From NCBI GenBank assembly GCA_934662505.1, contig CAKUKE010000004.1, forward strand, positions 62,001 to 126,000: DNA of 64,000 bases, read 5' to 3'. Source of the stretch: an uncultured Clostridia bacterium. Lineage in GTDB: Bacteria > Bacillota > Clostridia > Christensenellales > Aristaeellaceae. A model generated the notes under the pieces. It saw nothing but the letters and a program-made list of their open reading frames with translations. It did not search any database and was not told where the DNA came from. This document shows positions 17,424 to 27,085 of this stretch, piece by piece (within the stretch, counting starts at the first letter, position 1; the number at the start of each line of letters is the position of its first letter). The position numbers were made by a program, and so were the translations under genes.

Positions 17424-17561
17424 GTAACAGAAACATCAGACTTTTTTGGACGGCGGTCTTTGCCCTTTTCGGGTCGGCTGCCGCAGACATAGCCGGCGCA
17501 GGCGCGTCCCCGAAAACGGGGCGGACGGGCGGGCCGGAAAGATTTACTGGAGGGTTCACAC

Positions 17562-20500
17562 ATGGCAAGCAGTGCGACATGGAAACGGCTTCTGAGTATA
17601 CTGGCGGCGGCGGTCATGCTTTTGTCCGTCGTTTCCTTTGCGCAGGGCGAGGGCGCGGCGTACGGCCGCGTCAATCTGGACAAGGTGCGTTTCCGCAAAA
17701 CCGCTACCGCCAGCGCCAACGGCGAATGGTGGTGTCTGCTCGGTGAAAACTGGGTGGTGGAGATATTGGACGTGTTCACGCAGAACGGCACGGACTGGTA
17801 TCAGGTGCGCTGCAACATCCCCAATAATCTGTCCCGGAACTATACCGGCTATCTGATGGCGCAGTACGTCACCCTCATGACGGACGCGGAGCGGGATCAG
17901 TGGCTGAAAAACCCGGTGCAGCCCGAGGGCTCGCTGGCCTACACCGCCACCCCCGGTCCGCAGGGCGCGGGCAGCGTGACGGTGCCCACCGCCGAGCCTG
18001 CGCAGGCGACGGCCACCCCGGCGCCCGCCGCGGGCGGCAGTCAGCCCACCGTGCCCGCCGGAGCGGATCTGAACGCCTACGGCCGCACCACGGCCGAAAA
18101 CGTGTTCTTCCGCCAGTCCCCCGGCTCCAGCATCTACTGGACGCAGCTGCCCAAGGGCTGGCTGATGAAGATTACCGGCACCACCGTCAGCGGCGGCGTG
18201 ACCTGGTATAAAGTCGAGGGCGCGGTGCCCGGCGACGCTTCCAAGACCCTGACGGGCTACCTGCACGGGGACTATTTCAAGCCCCTGTCCCAGTTGCCCG
18301 ATGAAACGGCCGCGCCTGCGACCGCCGTACCCACCGCCAATGTGACGGCCACCGCGCCCGCTGCCACCGGCGTGCCCAGCGGGGAAACCTGGGGACGCGT
18401 GACCATGGACAAGGTGGTCTTCCGCAAGAGCCCCTCCCTGTCCAGCGATTACTGGAGTTATCTGCCTGCGGGCTGGCAGGTGAAGGTGACCGGCAGCGTG
18501 GTGAAAAACAACATCACCTGGTACACCGTGCAGGGCTCCACGCCCACCAACCCCAACGCTTCCTATAACGGCTACATCCACTCCGGCTATCTGACCCTGA
18601 TCTCCGGCGGCGGCACCGCCGTGCCCACCGCCGCGCCCGGCGAACTGAGCGGCTGGGCGGTGGTGACCGTCAGCGCCGCCAACCTGCGGCAGGAGGCCTC
18701 CAAAACGGGAACGGCGCTTACCGCGCTGGCTTCCGGCGCGCTGGTGCAGGTCATCAGCACCGCCGACGCTTCCTGGACCTACGTGCGCTACGGCAGCCTG
18801 CAGGGCTATGTGGAAGCGGGCAGCCTCAAAAACCTGACCAAGGCGGAATACGAGGCGCTCACCGGCGGCACCGTGCCCCCCTCTGCGGCGACGGCTACCC
18901 CCACCCCCAGCGTCCCCACCACCGCGCCTTCGGGCGGCGTGTTGGGCTACATCCGCCTGATCAAGAACAAGGTGAACCTGCGCAAAACGCCCAACGGATC
19001 TACCCTGACCCCCACCGAAAAGGAATGGCTGCAGAAGGATCTGGTGCTGCCCTACTACCGGGAAGCGGTCATGAGCGGCGGCTACGGGTGGATCTACGTC
19101 AGCTACAACGGTCTGTACGGCTACATCCGTTCGGACTGCTATGAAAAGACCGCAGGCCCTGTGAACCCCACCACCAACCCCGCCGCTACCGCGGAACCCG
19201 GCACCAGCGGCTATATCCGGCTGACCAGCGGCGGCGTGAACCTCCGTTCCCGTCCCAGCACGGATTACAGCTCCTACGGCCGGCTGGATCGGGACACCGT
19301 GCTGCCCTACTTCTCCGTGGTCGGCGCGGGCAGCGACACGTGGTATTATGTGTACAGCCTGCGGTATCAGACCTACGGCTACATCATGGGCAAGTTTGCC
19401 AGGCCCTGCAACGCGGACGGCAGCGATGTGACGGTCACGCCCACCCCTGTGCCCGGGACGACGACGCCCACCCCCGCCCCGTCCACGGGCAGCTATGTGG
19501 CCACTTATGTGGACAAGGTGTACATCCGGGAGCAGCCCAGCGTATCCTCTGCGGCGCTCACGCAGGTGCAGAAGGCCAACACCGTCATGAGCATGGTGGG
19601 CGCGCCTGTGCCCTCCGGCTCCATCGTGTGGTATCAGGTGTCCTATAACGGGGTCAAGGGCTATATCCATGGCCGCTATGCCTATCAGCTGGCGGACTGG
19701 CAGGTGGCGGAATACCTGAAAAACGGCGTGAACCCCACGCCGACCGCTTCTCCCTCCCCCACGCCCGCGGGCGACAGCAGCTTCATCATGATTACCGCCA
19801 ACGCCGTGTGGGTGCGCTCCGGCGCGGGCACGGGCTATGCGCCCCTGTCCAACACCAGCAAGGTGAACAGCGGCAATGTCATCAAGTTTACCCGCAAGGT
19901 GCAGAACGGTTCCACCACGTGGTACCGTATCCAGTATAACAATCAGGTGGGCTACGTCCACGGCGGCTATGCCCGTGTGATGTCCAACGCCGAGTATCAG
20001 CAGTGGCTGAACGGCAACCCCACCGCTACCCCCGGTTCCACCGGCGGCGCTACCGCGACGCCCTCCGTGACCGCACCGCCCACCACCCGCACCCTGCGGC
20101 TGGGCATGTCCGGCGACGACGTCAGGACGCTGCAGACCGCACTGAAGGAAAAGGGCTTCCTGGCCGCCGATCAGGTGACCGGTCAGTACCTGTCCAGCAC
20201 GGTGGACGCGGTGAAGGCCTTCCAGAAGTCAGTGGGCATCACCGTGGACGGTGTGGCGGGCGCCGTGACGCAGGGTCGTCTCTACGGCAGCAGCACCGGC
20301 GGCAACAACCCCGGCTCCTCCGTCACGGTGACGCTGAACCCCGTTGAAATGGTGGACTGGTACACCGGCGGCATTCAGAAGGTGTGGGCAAAGGGTACGA
20401 CCGCCATTATCACCGATGTGTATACCGGCATTTCCTACCGGGCGCGCCGCTGGTCGGGCGCCTACCACGCGGACGTGGAACCCCTGACCGCCGCGGACAC

Positions 20501-20828
20501 CGCCGCCATCTGCAAAATCTACGGCACGTCCACCGCGCAGGAGATCTCCGACCGGGATCAGGAGCTGCAGTCCTGGCGCCGCCGCCCCACCTGGGTCACC
20601 ATCGGCGGACGCACCTTTGCTGCCTCCGTGTACGGCATTCCCCATAACTACCCGGATGGCGATACCATCCCTGACAACAACTATGCCGGACAGTTCTGCG
20701 TCCACTTTGTCAACAGCCGCACCCATACCGGCAACGAGGTGGATTACGACCGTCCCGTGAACGGTAACTTCGGTCACCAGAGCGCGATCAAGTACGCTTA
20801 CCAGCACTCGATCAGCGGTGTGAAGTGA
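17562..20828 (+). CDS. Secreted protein with eight SH3b repeats, PG-binding domain and an unknown C-terminal domain
   Basis: 1088 residues, ATG 17562 after TGGAGGG. A signal peptide covers residues 1-30 (ending SFAQGEG). Eight bacterial SH3 repeats follow, at roughly 33-107, 171-245, 277-348, 363-422, 463-530, 548-615, 648-715 and 740-808. They are separated by Pro/Thr/Ala linkers. Residues 843-905 are a peptidoglycan_binding_1 domain (LRLGMSGDDVRTLQTALKEK ... AFQKSVGITVDGVAG). The last 165 residues form a domain with conserved-looking GQFCVHFVNSRTHTGNEVD and HQSAIKYAYQHS; it may be a wall hydrolase but I do not recognise it. It acts outside the cell on the wall. It has its own promoter and terminator. 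Confidence 0.88.
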   Translation: MASSATWKRLLSILAAAVMLLSVVSFAQGEGAAYGRVNLDKVRFRKTATASANGEWWCLLGENWVVEILDVFTQNGTDWYQVRCNIPNNLSRNYTGYLMAQYVTLMTDAERDQWLKNPVQPEGSLAYTATPGPQGAGSVTVPTAEPAQATATPAPAAGGSQPTVPAGADLNAYGRTTAENVFFRQSPGSSIYWTQLPKGWLMKITGTTVSGGVTWYKVEGAVPGDASKTLTGYLHGDYFKPLSQLPDETAAPATAVPTANVTATAPAATGVPSGETWGRVTMDKVVFRKSPSLSSDYWSYLPAGWQVKVTGSVVKNNITWYTVQGSTPTNPNASYNGYIHSGYLTLISGGGTAVPTAAPGELSGWAVVTVSAANLRQEASKTGTALTALASGALVQVISTADASWTYVRYGSLQGYVEAGSLKNLTKAEYEALTGGTVPPSAATATPTPSVPTTAPSGGVLGYIRLIKNKVNLRKTPNGSTLTPTEKEWLQKDLVLPYYREAVMSGGYGWIYVSYNGLYGYIRSDCYEKTAGPVNPTTNPAATAEPGTSGYIRLTSGGVNLRSRPSTDYSSYGRLDRDTVLPYFSVVGAGSDTWYYVYSLRYQTYGYIMGKFARPCNADGSDVTVTPTPVPGTTTPTPAPSTGSYVATYVDKVYIREQPSVSSAALTQVQKANTVMSMVGAPVPSGSIVWYQVSYNGVKGYIHGRYAYQLADWQVAEYLKNGVNPTPTASPSPTPAGDSSFIMITANAVWVRSGAGTGYAPLSNTSKVNSGNVIKFTRKVQNGSTTWYRIQYNNQVGYVHGGYARVMSNAEYQQWLNGNPTATPGSTGGATATPSVTAPPTTRTLRLGMSGDDVRTLQTALKEKGFLAADQVTGQYLSSTVDAVKAFQKSVGITVDGVAGAVTQGRLYGSSTGGNNPGSSVTVTLNPVEMVDWYTGGIQKVWAKGTTAIITDVYTGISYRARRWSGAYHADVEPLTAADTAAICKIYGTSTAQEISDRDQELQSWRRRPTWVTIGGRTFAASVYGIPHNYPDGDTIPDNNYAGQFCVHFVNSRTHTGNEVDYDRPVNGNFGHQSAIKYAYQHSISGVK

Positions 20829-20910
20829 CCGGTAGCGAACCGTAACGGCAAAAACAGCATTCAAAAAAACGCCCCGTATCCGTGCAAGCGGATGCGGGGC
20901 GTTCAGGTTC

Positions 20911-20942
20911 AGGGCGGCGAAGCCTTTTCACCGCCCTTTTTG
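20911..20942 (+). terminator. Terminator after SH3-repeat gene
   Basis: AGGGCGG pairs with CCGCCCT around a 13-base loop, followed by T-rich sequence. Just before it, 20870-20901 holds a second hairpin (GCCCCG…CGGGGC) whose T-run is on the minus strand. Confidence 0.65.
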
Positions 20943-21084
20943 CTGCCCTTTCCTTCTTGTTTGCCGTTTTCCTTCGGGGAGGAAAAAGAGAACACAAAGT
21001 GAAAAACGCGGCGGGAGGGGCGGTCGTCTGTCCGCCTGCGGCTGGAAAACGATCAGAAAAGCGCCCTGCGGGTTGTTTGCTCGT

Positions 21085-21520
21085 CCGTGCTGGGGTCAGG
21101 GGACGGAAACAGCCAGCCTGCTTACGCTGCGGTCAAGGGGCACGGAAGCGACCAGCCTGTCCGTGCCGGGGTCAGGGTGGCGGCTTCGGAGTGTGTGACG
21201 TACGCAGCAGGGTCAACCCGTCCGCGCCGGGGTCATGGAGAGCGGAAAGAGTCAGTCCGCCCGTGCTGCGAGCATAAAAAAACGAAAGCGGGCAGCCTGC
21301 TTACGCTGCGGTCAAGGGGCACGGAAGCGACCAGCCCATCCGTGCCGCGGTCAGGGGGGCGGAAAGAGTCAGTCTGTCTGTGTTGTGGTCAGTCCGAATG
21401 GCAGCGGTCAATCTGTCCGCGCTGGGTTCAGGTCGAACGGAAACGGCCAGCCCGGTTGCGCTGCGGTCAAGGTCGGACGGAAACGGTCAGCCCGTCCGCG
21501 CCGGAGTCAAGGGGTGAAAA
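21085..21520. repeat. Degenerate tandem repeat, about 38-40-base period
   Basis: About eleven imperfect copies of a unit like CGGAAACGGTCAGCCCGTCC plus GCGCCGGGGTCAAGG. Some adjacent pairs recur as a block, for example GCCTGCTTACGCTGCGGTCA at 21116 and 21294. All reading frames through it are repetitive and lack start signals, so it is not a gene. Confidence 0.8.
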
Positions 21521-21615
21521 CGCTCTGCTGACAGGCGCAGCGCGGGAAAGACGGTGTGATGCGGCGATGAACCGGGAGGCGGCTGCCTGCCGCCCAATCC
21601 GGCGAGCTACAATAG

Positions 21616-21664
21616 CAAAAAAACTGCCGTGCATGAAACCGACGGTGTCGGGAAAAACACGGCA
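21616..21664 (-). terminator. Minus-strand terminator-like hairpin
   Basis: TGCCGTG pairs with CACGGCA, enclosing a second stem CCGAC/GTCGG. On the minus strand a seven-T run follows. It lies 450 bases beyond the end of the metallo-hydrolase gene. Confidence 0.5.
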
Positions 21665-22115
21665 GACATGCCCTCGCTTTGTGTTTTCAGAAAAATAAAT
21701 GCTGTCGGTATGCCATTGTGATGCGCGGCAGGGATTTTGGCGTATTTGGACAGCCTGCCGCTACAGGTACGTCCCCTGCCATGCGTATCAGGTACTTTTT
21801 ATACTTCGGACAGAAATAAGCGGAGGGCACGTGATCGATGTGCGTAACGGGGGACCCTGCGCTTTCGGACAGCCCAATACTGCCTGTGCAGCATCATCGA
21901 GCGAGGCAGGGATGTTTATGCGGGTTTAGAGCATTCGATGCCGCCTGCGTATCGCCGCCGTCGTACACACACTTGCGTTTTTGAACACCCTACCGCCGTC
22001 GGGACGTTGCCGCTGTACATGATGAGCAGGTGCTTTTAGGCGTTTTCAAAAAGCCCACCGCCGCTGGTGCATCGCCACCAAGCGCGGCGGATCCGTTTTT
22101 GCGTTTTCGGGCAGA

Positions 22116-22772
22116 TCAGCGCCGCCAGTCCATGACCACTACGGGGGGCTGCTGGGACAGGTCGCCCTTTTCCACCCGCAGCAGGGGCACGGGGGCGGTC
22201 AGCGCGTCCATGGCGTTCATGGCGCGGAGAAAATCCTCCGGGCCGGAGATGGGCCAGTCCGGGTTGACCTGCGTTTTGTAATGCATGGGAATGACCACCT
22301 TTACGCCGATGCGCCGGGCAAAATCGGCCGCCTCCGCGCCGTTCAGGGTGTAAAACCCGCCCACGGGCACGCAAAGCACGTCCACCAGCCCCGTCAGCGC
22401 GGCCATGGTGTTTTCGCCGGGCATGCATCCCAGATCGCCAGCGTGAAGGAGGGTCACCCCGTCCATGGTGATCTTCATCATCAGGTTGGGTCCCCGCCGC
22501 GCGCCCTGCGCATCGTCGTGCCACACGGGGTAGCCGTCCACAAACACGTCCGGCGCAGGTGAGCAGGGACCGCCGCCGTTGATGACGATCGGGTGCCCCT
22601 GCACCTTTTCCACGTGGTCGTGGTCGGCGTGATGGTGGGAAATGGTGACGATCTGCGCGGTCTCCTGCCGCAGGGGATACCCCACGTGGCCGTCGTAGGG
22701 GTCGGTGAGCAGGGTCTGCCCGCCGTGGTCGGTCAGCAGAAACTGGCTGTGGCCGTGATAGGCAATGAGCAT
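22116..22772 (-). CDS. Metallo-beta-lactamase-fold hydrolase (UPF0173 type)
   Basis: 218 residues from ATG 22772, which has GGAGGG six bases upstream; the frame is open for another 300 bases upstream but that part is not protein-like. The metal-binding motif HHADHDH is at about residues 47-53, and further ligand candidates are HAGDLG near 113 and the late MHY near 171. Members of this metal-dependent hydrolase family act in the cytoplasm on unknown substrates. It stands alone, in the opposite direction to its neighbours. Confidence 0.88.
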   Translation of the reverse strand: MLIAYHGHSQFLLTDHGGQTLLTDPYDGHVGYPLRQETAQIVTISHHHADHDHVEKVQGHPIVINGGGPCSPAPDVFVDGYPVWHDDAQGARRGPNLMMKITMDGVTLLHAGDLGCMPGENTMAALTGLVDVLCVPVGGFYTLNGAEAADFARRIGVKVVIPMHYKTQVNPDWPISGPEDFLRAMNAMDALTAPVPLLRVEKGDLSQQPPVVVMDWRR

Positions 22773-23428
22773 GATGATCCCTCCTGATGCGCATGATGAT
22801 CTGCCGCGGTTCGTCCCCCGGCGCCGTTGTCCGAGCGGAAACGAACGCCTCTGATGCGATCGCTCGCAGGATAGCACCCCCAGCGCGGCGGTTCGTCTCA
22901 CGATGGAGCAGTGCTTCTGCCCCTCTCTGCGCAGCGCAAGCGTCCGTCCGGTGAGGAAAACCCGGATGCAGCGGCACGTTCCACCGGGAGGGTCAGGATT
23001 TCTTTCCCCGTCCAGCGCGGCGCGGGCGATTGTCCGATGCCGCCCCCTGACGTGGTTGTCCGGGCAACGATGAGAACACAAACACCGTTATCCGTCCGGC
23101 GGCGGAAAGCCTCCGCGGGGCGTTTGGGGGCGGTGCGCCCTGCGCAGCCATTCGTTTGTCCAGGAAACCCACGGCGCAGTCAGTCCGGGACGGTGCGTCC
23201 TGCGCAAGCCGTTTGCTTGACAGAGCGCTCCCTGACGCAGTCAGCCTGGGGCGGTGCGCCCTGCGCAGCCATTCGTTTGTCCGTGAAACCCGCGACGCAG
23301 TCAGTCCGGGACGGTGCGTTCTGCGCAAGCCGTCGGCAGCGTTCCCCCGCGCGATTGGCTGCCCGGCAGTGGAAAACCGGCGCAGCCGTTCGTTCCGGAA
23401 AGAGCCGGCGGCGTCTGGCGGGGTGAAA
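22773..23428. other. Non-coding spacer with 60-base tandem repeat
   Basis: No convincing gene. The central part is repeat sequence (see next entry). No clear promoter was found for the metallo-hydrolase. Confidence 0.4.
23110..23335. repeat. Tandem repeat, four copies, 60-61-base period
   Basis: The core CGGTGCGNCCTGCGCA recurs at 23131, 23191, 23252 and 23312, with GACGCAGTCAGTCCGGG before each. Copies 1 and 3 are closer to each other (GCCATTCGTTTGTCC) and copies 2 and 4 are closer (AAGCCGT), showing a 120-base higher-order unit. Confidence 0.85.
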
Positions 23429-23454
23429 GCAAAAGGGCGCCGGAAACGGCGCCC
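23429..23454 (-). terminator. degV terminator
   Basis: GGGCGCCG/CGGCGCCC with a TTTC loop, followed on the minus strand by TTTTGCTTT, eight bases after the stop codon. Confidence 0.85.
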
Positions 23455-23462
23455 ATGAAAAA

Positions 23463-24353
23463 TCACACCTGACGGGGCTTGCCCATAAAGGCGCTGGCCA
23501 GCGTGCCCGGACCGCAGTGGGCGCCGATGACGGGACCCACCATGACGATGCGGATGTTCTTCAGCTCGGGGATGCGGGCGCGGAGCATTTCCGCCAGACG
23601 CTGAGCGTCCTCGGGCGCGTCCGCATGCATGATGATGAGGGTCTGCCCGGCAGGGTCCTCAATCAGATCGGCGGTGCGCTCCACCAGCGCGCGGATGGCT
23701 TTTTTACGACCCTGCACCTTGTCGGCAGCGTCCATTTTGCCGCTTTTGCCCATGACGATGATGGGCTTGAGGTCCAGCATGGTGCCGAAGAAGGCGCTGG
23801 TGGGCGACAGCCGGCCGCCCCGCTTGAGGTAGGTCAGGCTGTCCACGGTGAGCACCGCGTGGGCGCGCATCCGGTTATCCAGCACCCACTGGCGCACCTC
23901 GTCCAGAGACTTGCCCTGCAGGTACAGGTCGTGAGCGGCCACCACCAGCAGGGTCATGGGCGCGGAGATGGACAGGGTGTCCACCATTTCAATGCGCCGG
24001 CCGGGGTACTGCGCCAGCAGCTCCTCCCGCGCTTCGGCGGCATACTGCAGGGTGGCGCTCATCTGGCTGGAAAAGGCGACAAACAGAATGTCCTTGCCCA
24101 TCTGCAGGTAAGGCTCGAAAAATTCCAGATAGTTGTGCTTGCTCAGGCAGGCGGTCACCGGCACCGCGCCGGCGCGCATTTTGTCAAAAAAAGCCTTCTG
24201 CGCCGCTTCGCCCTCCCGGCCGTTTTCGTCGTAATACTCCTCGCCGTTGAGCATATAGGGCATTTTAATGACGGGTATGCCGCGGGCGTCCGCCACGTCA
24301 TAGGGCAGATCGCTGTCGCTGTCGGTCAAAAAAACATAAGTGTTCTCCGGCAT
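23463..24353 (-). CDS. DegV family fatty-acid-binding protein
   Basis: 296 residues from ATG 24353 (GAGGGGGT upstream); the frame is open further up but a promoter lies there. The DegV fold binds fatty acids and, as FakB, presents them to the FakA kinase. Visible marks are the N-terminal FLTDSDSDLPYD, the TACLSKHNYLEFF loop with the phosphate-site Ser/Thr, and the C-terminal GPVIGAHCGPGTLASAFMG. No fakA gene is nearby. Transcribed alone, divergently from the MoxR operon. Confidence 0.93.
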   Translation of the reverse strand: MPENTYVFLTDSDSDLPYDVADARGIPVIKMPYMLNGEEYYDENGREGEAAQKAFFDKMRAGAVPVTACLSKHNYLEFFEPYLQMGKDILFVAFSSQMSATLQYAAEAREELLAQYPGRRIEMVDTLSISAPMTLLVVAAHDLYLQGKSLDEVRQWVLDNRMRAHAVLTVDSLTYLKRGGRLSPTSAFFGTMLDLKPIIVMGKSGKMDAADKVQGRKKAIRALVERTADLIEDPAGQTLIIMHADAPEDAQRLAEMLRARIPELKNIRIVMVGPVIGAHCGPGTLASAFMGKPRQV

Positions 24354-24420
24354 CAGAAAAGACCCCCTCTTTGTCTTTGTGATCAGCGGTTGTACAAAAG
24401 CAAAACGCTGCTTTTGTCCC

Positions 24421-24449
24421 ATTGTACCTTCTTTTCGGACAAAAATCAA
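24421..24449 (-). promoter_or_regulatory. degV promoter
   Basis: On the minus strand TTGATT, a 17-base spacer and TACAAT, about 70 bases before the start. Confidence 0.7.
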
Positions 24450-24529
24450 GTGCCCGGCGGTTCTGTGCCTGCCGGGCAGGGGAAAGGATGGGAAATATTG
24501 CGTGAATGTAATAAAAATGCAATATTTTA

Positions 24530-24558
24530 TTGTGCTTTTGAACAAAATGCGGTATAAT
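24530..24558 (+). promoter_or_regulatory. MoxR operon promoter
   Basis: TTGTGC, a 17-base spacer and TATAAT, giving a leader of about 85 bases before the MoxR start. Confidence 0.75.
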
Positions 24559-24649
24559 ACCTTTGTTCGGGATGCGCCCGGACGCGAAAAAACACGGGGG
24601 TACGCCGCAGACGGGCCGCCCCGGTGCGGAAGGAGAAGAACGTTTCAAC

Positions 24650-25630
24650 ATGGATATGCACCCTACACCCTATCCGGACGGGGGAGACACCCGGCCCGTC
24701 GTATATGCCCTGCAGCAGAACATCAGCCAGGTCATCGTGGGAAAAAACGAGGCGATCGAGCTGCTGCTCATCGCCCTTTTGTGCCGGGGGCACGTGCTCA
24801 TTGAGGATGTGCCCGGCGTGGGCAAGACCACGCTGGCCAGCGCGCTGGCCAAGTCCCTCCAGTGCTCCTTCAAGCGCATTCAGTTTACCCCGGACGTGAC
24901 CCCGTCGGACGTGACGGGCTTTACCATGGTCAACCTGAAAACCGGCGAGATGGAGTTCAAGCCCGGGGCGGTCATGAGCCAGATCGTGCTGGCGGACGAG
25001 ATCAACCGCACCTCCCCCAAGACCCAGAGCGCCCTTCTGGAGGTGATGGAGGAGGGGCAGGTGACGGTGGATGGCGTCACGCACCAGCTGCCCCGTCCCT
25101 TTATGGTGCTGGCCACCCAGAACCCGGTGGATTTTGTGGGCACCTATCCCCTGCCCGAGGCGCAGATGGACCGTTTCTTCTTGAAGATCGCCATCGGCTA
25201 TCCCACGGTGGAGGAGGAAACGGACGTGCTGGAGCGTTATTCCGGCACGGTCAGCCCGGTGAAGACCCTGTCCGCCGTTTGCACCGCCCAGCAGGTGTGC
25301 GACCTGCAGGAGAGGGTGGGCACGGTATACGCCAGCCGGGAGGCGCGGCGCTATGTGGCGCAGATCGTGGCGGCCACCCGCACCCATCCCGCGTTTCAGC
25401 TGGGGGTATCGCCCCGGGGCGCCATTGCGCTGCTGCGGGCGGCGCAGGCCAACGCCCTTCTCTCCGGCCGGGACTATGTGCTGCCAGACGACATCCGCCG
25501 CATGGCGCTGCCCGTCATGAGCCACCGTCTGGTGCTGTCGCCCGAGGCGCGCATGAAGGGCGCCCAGCCCGGGCAGATCCTCAGCCAATTGATCGCCTCC
25601 GTCCCCGTTCCCACGGGAGGCAGGGTATGA
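24650..25630 (+). CDS. MoxR-family AAA+ ATPase
   Basis: 326 residues from ATG 24650 (GGAAGGAGAAG upstream; starts further up would sit at the transcription start). Walker A is EDVPGVGKTTLA near residue 50, Walker B LADEINR near 113, sensor ATQNPVD near 155, and an arginine-finger region PLPEAQMDRF near 168. MoxR proteins are chaperone-like ATPases that work with VWA or DUF58 proteins. It overlaps the next gene by four bases (ATGA), so the two are co-translated. Confidence 0.95.
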   Translation: MDMHPTPYPDGGDTRPVVYALQQNISQVIVGKNEAIELLLIALLCRGHVLIEDVPGVGKTTLASALAKSLQCSFKRIQFTPDVTPSDVTGFTMVNLKTGEMEFKPGAVMSQIVLADEINRTSPKTQSALLEVMEEGQVTVDGVTHQLPRPFMVLATQNPVDFVGTYPLPEAQMDRFFLKIAIGYPTVEEETDVLERYSGTVSPVKTLSAVCTAQQVCDLQERVGTVYASREARRYVAQIVAATRTHPAFQLGVSPRGAIALLRAAQANALLSGRDYVLPDDIRRMALPVMSHRLVLSPEARMKGAQPGQILSQLIASVPVPTGGRV

Positions 25631-26775
25631 GGATGACCCGCCGGGGGGCGGCCATCCTGCCGCTGGCGGTCACCAGCCTGCTGTGCGGTCTGTCCACGGG
25701 CAACCGGCTTTACTATATGGTGTTTCTCACCGTGGGGCTGTGCTATGCGTACGGGCTGGCGAGCGTCCTCTGGCTGAAGGCCACCCTCCGTGCGGAGGTT
25801 CTGACGGATACGGCGGAGGCGCGCCGGGGCGAGCAGGTGCGGCTGCAATTGCAGCTGCGCCACGGCTGTCTTCTGCCCATGAGCGCGCTGACGGTGGAGG
25901 CACGGCTGGGGGGACAGACGTTTTCCGAGGAGCTCGTCCTTTCCCCCTTCCGAACTTCCGCGTGCACGCTGGCGCTGCCTGCGCGGCATGTGGGGGTCTG
26001 GCTGTTTGAAGTGACCCGGGTCGAAGGGGAGGATCTTTTCGGCCTGTTCCGGGCGCGTAAAAAGCCGGGCGCGGCGCGGCAGGTGCTGGTGCTGCCCCGG
26101 GCGTTTGACATTGAAAAACCCACCTTTGCCGCAGGGGAAGGGGATCAAAGCGCACTGGGGCGCACACAGGAGGACTTTGCCGCGCCCGAGGACGTGCGCG
26201 CCTACCTGCCCGGCGACGCCATGAAACGGGTGCACTGGAAGCTGTCCTTCCGCAAGCGGGAGCTGCTGGTGCGCCGTTACGAGACTCCCGAGCCGCCGGA
26301 CACCCTCGTGCTGCTGGACACTTCCGTGCCCGAGGGCGGCGAGGGCGAGGCGCTCATGGCGCTGCGGGACACCCTGTGCGAAACGGTGATGGCGGTGGCC
26401 GACCTGCAATTGCGGGATCAGAGCGCCGTCCGGGTGCCCTTTTACGGGCGGGCGGCCAATGAATTTTCCGCCGACGGGCCCGAGCAGGTGCATCTGCTGG
26501 AGCGGATGCTGGCCATGCAGGCCTTCGACGGGGATCAGCCCTTTGAGCGGACGCTCAATCTGGAGCTGCGCCGCATGCGCCGCACGGGCGCGGTCATCAT
26601 CGTGACCACCCACCTGAACCCCCGCATTGTGGACGGGGTGAGCCATATCCGCCGGATGGGACCCAATGTGCGGCTGTATCTGGCCACCTATACGCCCGAG
26701 GCGCCGGAATATCTCCCCTGCGTGGCGCGGCTGCAGCACCATCTGGTGGAGGTGCTGTACGTGACCCCCGCCTGA
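25627..26775 (+). CDS. DUF58 domain protein
   Basis: 382 residues, ATG 25627 overlapping the MoxR stop, with GGGAGG upstream. Two membrane segments lie near residues 10-60. The DUF58 core (YLPGDAMKRVHWKLSFRKRELLVRRYE) is at about residues 195-225, followed by a VWA-like part with LVLLDTS. DUF58 proteins sit in MoxR/transglutaminase operons with a role in envelope or secreted-protein maturation that is not well defined. Confidence 0.92.
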   Translation: MRMTRRGAAILPLAVTSLLCGLSTGNRLYYMVFLTVGLCYAYGLASVLWLKATLRAEVLTDTAEARRGEQVRLQLQLRHGCLLPMSALTVEARLGGQTFSEELVLSPFRTSACTLALPARHVGVWLFEVTRVEGEDLFGLFRARKKPGAARQVLVLPRAFDIEKPTFAAGEGDQSALGRTQEDFAAPEDVRAYLPGDAMKRVHWKLSFRKRELLVRRYETPEPPDTLVLLDTSVPEGGEGEALMALRDTLCETVMAVADLQLRDQSAVRVPFYGRAANEFSADGPEQVHLLERMLAMQAFDGDQPFERTLNLELRRMRRTGAVIIVTTHLNPRIVDGVSHIRRMGPNVRLYLATYTPEAPEYLPCVARLQHHLVEVLYVTPA

Positions 26776-27085
26776 GGGCGGGCGTTCTGCCTGACGCGTT
26801 CGGGAAAAAAAGGAAAGGATGGCGCTGGGAGAGGCATTGCATGGCGCACCCCGCGCGCTGCTGACCATACTGTGCTGGTGGCGCCGGGCTTAATCCACAG
26901 GGTGTCCTGCATGGCGCGCCCGCGCGCTGCTGACGGCTGCCTGTGAGTGGGGTGTGAAAGACAGGCATGCCCTGCATGGCATGCCCGCGCGTCCTGCTGA
27001 GCCCGTCGGAGAAATGCGGCGGGAGGCATTCTGAACATTTTTTCTGATCCGGGCGGCTGTCCGGAGGAAGCGACGAGGTTTTTGC
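26776..27085. repeat. Spacer with three imperfect GCATGGC repeats
   Basis: CTGCATGGCGCGCCCGCGCG-like blocks at about 26838, 26907 and 26971, each ending CTGCTGA. The spacer lies inside an operon-like row (DUF58 to transglutaminase). No gene seen. Confidence 0.6.

Larger units (their letters stand above)
20943..22115. other. Long non-coding spacer
   Basis: About 1.2 kb without a believable gene. The left half is tandem-repeat sequence (listed separately). The right half (21700-22110) holds loosely repeated blocks around GCGTTTTC and CCGCCGCTGGTGCATCGCC. A minus-strand terminator-like hairpin lies at 21616-21664. Confidence 0.5.

Noticed and set aside
17400..17561. c-di-AMP or c-di-GMP riboswitch before the SH3 gene
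   Set aside because: I could not find the conserved core blocks of either class.
21087..21698. 203-codon open frame in the repeat spacer
   Set aside because: Made of degenerate 40-base DNA repeats; composition and lack of start signals argue against coding.
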